Part shown: piece after piece, positions 5,801-8,766 of the stretch
Position numbering within the stretch: the stretch's first letter is position 1
Layout of the letters: each line of letters opens with the position of its first letter
Source: JBGPBY01 sp041481485
GTDB lineage: Bacteria > Acidobacteriota > Terriglobia > 20CM-2-55-15
Direction of reading: 5' to 3'
Length of the DNA stretch: 8,766 nt
NCBI GenBank assembly: GCA_041481485.1
Contig: JBGPBY010000305.1
Coordinates: 1 to 8,766 of the forward strand
Made by a program: the position numbers and the translations under genes
The notes under the pieces: generated by a model
Seen by the model: the letters and a program-made list of their open reading frames with translations, nothing else
Told to the model about the DNA's origin: nothing
The model's database searches: none

Positions 5801-8766
5801 ATGAAATCGTTTCGAACGCTGTACTGGATATTTTTCCTTTCCGGAGCCACCGGTCTTGTCTACGAAGTCATTTGGGTGCGGCTTACCGGACTTGTATTTG
5901 GTAACACGTCTCATGCCATTGCCGTCGTCCTGGGGGCATTTATGGCCGGGCTTGCTCTCGGAAGCTGGAAACTTGGGAGGTTTGCCGATCATTCCAACAG
6001 TTCATTGAGACTTTACGGTTTTCTCGAAATCGGAATCGGTGTTTCGGCGGCGCTCGTTCCCTTCGTATTTCGAGGCCTGGACAGCCTTTATTGGACTCTC
6101 ACACCCTCGATTCAGGGAATTCCTGGCGGGAATGTGGCGCTCCGCTTTCTGACGAGTTTCATCGTTCTCTTGATACCGACATTCTTAATGGGAGGGACAC
6201 TGCCTGTTCTTGCGCGATTCTTCACCCAATCCGTCCAGGAAGTTCAGCGCAAGGTCGGTCTTCTTTATGCCCTGAATACTTTCGGTGCCGCTTTTGGCAC
6301 TCTGGCTGCCGCGCTCTTTTTCATTCCCAGGCTGGGAAATACGCGAACTGCCCTGTTGATTGCAGCAGTAAACATCGCGATTGGCGGGTTTGCCATAATT
6401 CTTGCCAAGCGGGGGATGGAGAACAAGACCGCAGCCGAAGAGGCCGGACAGACGCGCGATTCCGAAACCGTGGGAAGTGATTCGTCTGTGGATGCCACAG
6501 TGTCGGGGCTTGTCCTGATGACATTGGCAGGTTCGGGATTCGTCTCGATGCTCTATGAAGTCGCCTGGACACGTGCGCTGACTGCGATGATCGGCAGTTC
6601 CACATATGCTTTTTCGATCATGCTTGTGACATTCCTGATTGGTATAGCCGTCGGCAGTTCGATTGTCTCGCGTCTTCGAACAAGAGCCAGTCTGAGGATG
6701 CTCGGGCTAACCCAGGTTGGTATTGCGCTGGGCGGATTGATTTTTCTGGCCGGCTACAATATTGCACCGCTCGTGGTCGTTAGTGCACTCCGCGCGCTCT
6801 TCTATTCCTTCCCTTCGATGTTGACGACGCAGTTCATTGTGTGCGCTTTTCTGATGGTCGCCGGGACCATTTGTATGGGCGCGACTCTTCCCATCGCAAG
6901 CCAGATCTATTCCAATCGATTCCGTCTGCTCGGACAGAGCATAGGCGATATCTATTCGGTGAATACGCTTGGAGCCATTGCCGGATCGCTCATTGCGGGT
7001 TTTGTGCTGGTACCCTTGATTGGTACGGAACGTACCGTACTTGCGGGGATCTTCTTGAATTCCGCAATGGCAGCTTTGATTCTGTCGGCGCCCTCCGCTC
7101 TCAAAAAACTGGATGTTGCCAAGTGGGCCGCGATCGCGCTTCTCCTTGTTGCGACGGTATCCATGAAGGGACAGTTTTTCTGGAAACCGGAATCGCTGGA
7201 TCAGGGAATCATCGTTTACGCCAAGATGCTTGATGCGCATCCCGAATACACCATCGATGAGCACTACATCGATACCGACGTCGTCTACTTCAAGGAAGGC
7301 AATAACGCGACAATTTCCGCACGCCGCGGCGAAGACTATATCGGTCTTCGAACGAACGGGAAGGTCGACGCTTCCAACAAAGATGATATGACGACGCAGT
7401 TGATGATCGGGTTTCTTCCGTTTTTGTACCATTCGAATCCGAAGAACGCCATGGTCATCGGCTACGGTTCGGGCGTCACTGTGGGTGCAGCGGCAACGTT
7501 CAAGGAAGTCGAATCCATCGATTGCCTGGAGATTGAACCGGCAGTTGTCGGCGCCGGGCCGGTGTTCTCGTCGATTAACAGGAAAAGCTACGAAAACCCG
7601 AAAATCCACATCACTTATAACGATGCGCGAAACTACATGAATGTTACGCGGCAGCAATATGACGTGATCATTTCCGAGCCATCCAATCCGTGGATTGCCG
7701 GTGTCGCGAGTCTGTTCACATCGGAGTTTTACGAGCGTGCGGCGCAGGTTCTGAAACCAGACGGCGTCTTTGCGCAGTGGGTTCAGCTTTACGAACTCGA
7801 TCCCGAAGATTTGAGGATGATCCTTCATGAATTTCAGGCCAAATTCCCTGAAGTGTCTGCCTGGAACGCCGGCGGCGATCTGATCCTGATTGGAACCCGT
7901 CAGCCGCAGCGTCTGAATCTCGAACGCTGGTCGCGTCTGACCGTCGAGGACCCTTCGGTGCTTCAGAACCTGCGACAGTATTTGCGTTCTCCGTCTCCCG
8001 AAGGACTCCTGGCTTTCTATGTCACATCGTCGGAACCGATCCGGAAGTTTGCCGATACCCAGCGGCACAACAGCGACGATCACCCCTTGCTCGAGTTTCA
8101 TGCGCCCCGCGAGCTATACAGCAACACGCGGGATCTGAATGTCAATTTGCTGTATGACGTCAAAAGCGGACTTCTTCCAATGAACATTCAAGTCGCCAAT
8201 GTACAGAAGGTGTACAGCGGCATGATTGATCCTCTTCTTCATATCGGACGTCAGAATCTGGCGAATCAGGCCGTTGGCATGCTTTCTCAAATGGAATCCA
8301 TCGAGCCTGGTCTTCTCGATATTTCCATGGCTCGCATCAGCCTGGATCAGGGCAATGCGGCGGCGGCCGAGATCAAGTTGAAGAAAACGCTCGACACGGT
8401 CAAGCCCGGCAATCCATTGTTTGCCGATCGCGAAGAGCTGTGGGGAATAGTCGACGAGAAACTGGGAATGTCCGTAGATGCGATTCGACACTACGAGGCG
8501 GCTGCGGCTGCGGATCCTCAACGTCCCACTCCTCCACGCCGGCTGGCGGAGCTGAATGCACTGAACCTGGCGTGGAAGGATGCGGCACGATGGATGGAGG
8601 CCTATACAAAGGTGGAGCCCGCAGCGACTGGCCATGAACTTGCCCTAATGGGCGACTATTTTATGGCGGACAAGAACCTGGACAAAGCGGAAGAATCCTT
8701 AAAGAATGCGCTTCTCAAGGATCCATACACGTTTCTGGCCCATTTCAATCTGGCGAAGCTGTTTGA
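5801..8766 (+). CDS. Fused membrane transporter-like / spermidine-synthase-like / TPR protein (3' end outside window)
   Basis: The open frame runs uninterrupted from ATG 5801 to the window end, 988 complete codons, with no stop. Residues 1-456 are a polytopic membrane region. A hydrophilic linker of about 207-233 separates two halves that repeat the same motifs (YEVxW at 21-25 and 252-256; MGxTLP at 130-135 and 359-364; NT(F/L)GA at 159-163 and 388-392). A soluble spermidine-synthase-like domain follows: Rossmann motif VIGYGSG (552-558), LEIEP (576-580), NDAR (607-610) and EPSNPW (626-631). In true spermidine synthases the last region carries the catalytic Asp (DSTDP-type); here it is SEPSNP, so polyamine synthesis is doubtful. 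From about 815 to the end the sequence looks like TPR-type helical repeats, for example MGDYFMADKNLDKAEESL. The family is often labelled fused MFS/spermidine synthase; its reaction is not established. ATG 5801 was chosen as it leads straight into the first helix. Confidence 0.88.
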   Translation, partial: MKSFRTLYWIFFLSGATGLVYEVIWVRLTGLVFGNTSHAIAVVLGAFMAGLALGSWKLGRFADHSNSSLRLYGFLEIGIGVSAALVPFVFRGLDSLYWTLTPSIQGIPGGNVALRFLTSFIVLLIPTFLMGGTLPVLARFFTQSVQEVQRKVGLLYALNTFGAAFGTLAAALFFIPRLGNTRTALLIAAVNIAIGGFAIILAKRGMENKTAAEEAGQTRDSETVGSDSSVDATVSGLVLMTLAGSGFVSMLYEVAWTRALTAMIGSSTYAFSIMLVTFLIGIAVGSSIVSRLRTRASLRMLGLTQVGIALGGLIFLAGYNIAPLVVVSALRALFYSFPSMLTTQFIVCAFLMVAGTICMGATLPIASQIYSNRFRLLGQSIGDIYSVNTLGAIAGSLIAGFVLVPLIGTERTVLAGIFLNSAMAALILSAPSALKKLDVAKWAAIALLLVATVSMKGQFFWKPESLDQGIIVYAKMLDAHPEYTIDEHYIDTDVVYFKEGNNATISARRGEDYIGLRTNGKVDASNKDDMTTQLMIGFLPFLYHSNPKNAMVIGYGSGVTVGAAATFKEVESIDCLEIEPAVVGAGPVFSSINRKSYENPKIHITYNDARNYMNVTRQQYDVIISEPSNPWIAGVASLFTSEFYERAAQVLKPDGVFAQWVQLYELDPEDLRMILHEFQAKFPEVSAWNAGGDLILIGTRQPQRLNLERWSRLTVEDPSVLQNLRQYLRSPSPEGLLAFYVTSSEPIRKFADTQRHNSDDHPLLEFHAPRELYSNTRDLNVNLLYDVKSGLLPMNIQVANVQKVYSGMIDPLLHIGRQNLANQAVGMLSQMESIEPGLLDISMARISLDQGNAAAAEIKLKKTLDTVKPGNPLFADREELWGIVDEKLGMSVDAIRHYEAAAAADPQRPTPPRRLAELNALNLAWKDAARWMEAYTKVEPAATGHELALMGDYFMADKNLDKAEESLKNALLKDPYTFLAHFNLAKLF

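Noticed and set aside
6707..8101. 464-codon open frame on the minus strand
   Set aside because: It is antisense to the fused SpeE-like gene, whose motifs and uninterrupted frame are convincing; the product is rich in His, Arg and Asp with no recognisable domain.

Overview
The window looks like chromosomal DNA from a free-living bacterium with moderately high GC. Acidobacteriota is the best guess, and it is tentative. It rests on three things: a large membrane-embedded spermidine-synthase-like protein with a TPR tail, an OmpR-type two-component pair whose kinase has Gly/Pro/Arg-rich extracytoplasmic inserts, and interspersed non-coding repeats of a kind I associate with that phylum. No rRNA, tRNA, CRISPR array, transposase or phage gene was seen.

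Layout. (1) Positions 1-2600 hold a plus-strand two-component operon: a sensor histidine kinase (115-1914), overlapped by 4 nt by an OmpR/PhoB-type response regulator (1911-2600). (2) Positions 2601-2931 have no gene. They hold a 16-bp perfect inverted repeat related to the first 43 bases of the window, a terminator-like hairpin, and a separate repeat made of four short GC-rich hairpins. (3) Positions 2932-4499 hold a minus-strand pair: a cyclic-nucleotide-binding-domain protein read first, then an AI-2E-type membrane permease. The two overlap by 4 nt (GTGA) and both use GTG starts. (4) A quinone-oxidoreductase-type MDR enzyme (4534-5508, plus strand) diverges from that pair across 34 bp; its start is a TTG set by a strong GGAGGT. 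(5) A small four-cysteine protein (5522-5752, minus strand) converges on it with 13 bp between the stops. (6) A very large gene (5801 to beyond the window end, plus strand) encodes a fused membrane transporter-like / spermidine-synthase-like / TPR protein. Its membrane part is visibly duplicated.

How the genes work together. The kinase and regulator form one signalling unit with unknown signal and targets. The cNMP-binding protein and the permease are probably translationally coupled, which suggests that a small cytoplasmic ligand sensor controls or partners the permease. The oxidoreductase, the zinc-ribbon-like protein and the fused SpeE-like protein are independent transcription units by orientation; nothing in the sequence ties them to one pathway. 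There is no clear new multi-gene system here. The best leads are the cNMP/permease pair, the duplicated SpeE-like fusion that lacks the usual catalytic motif, the kinase inserts, and the two extragenic repeat families.
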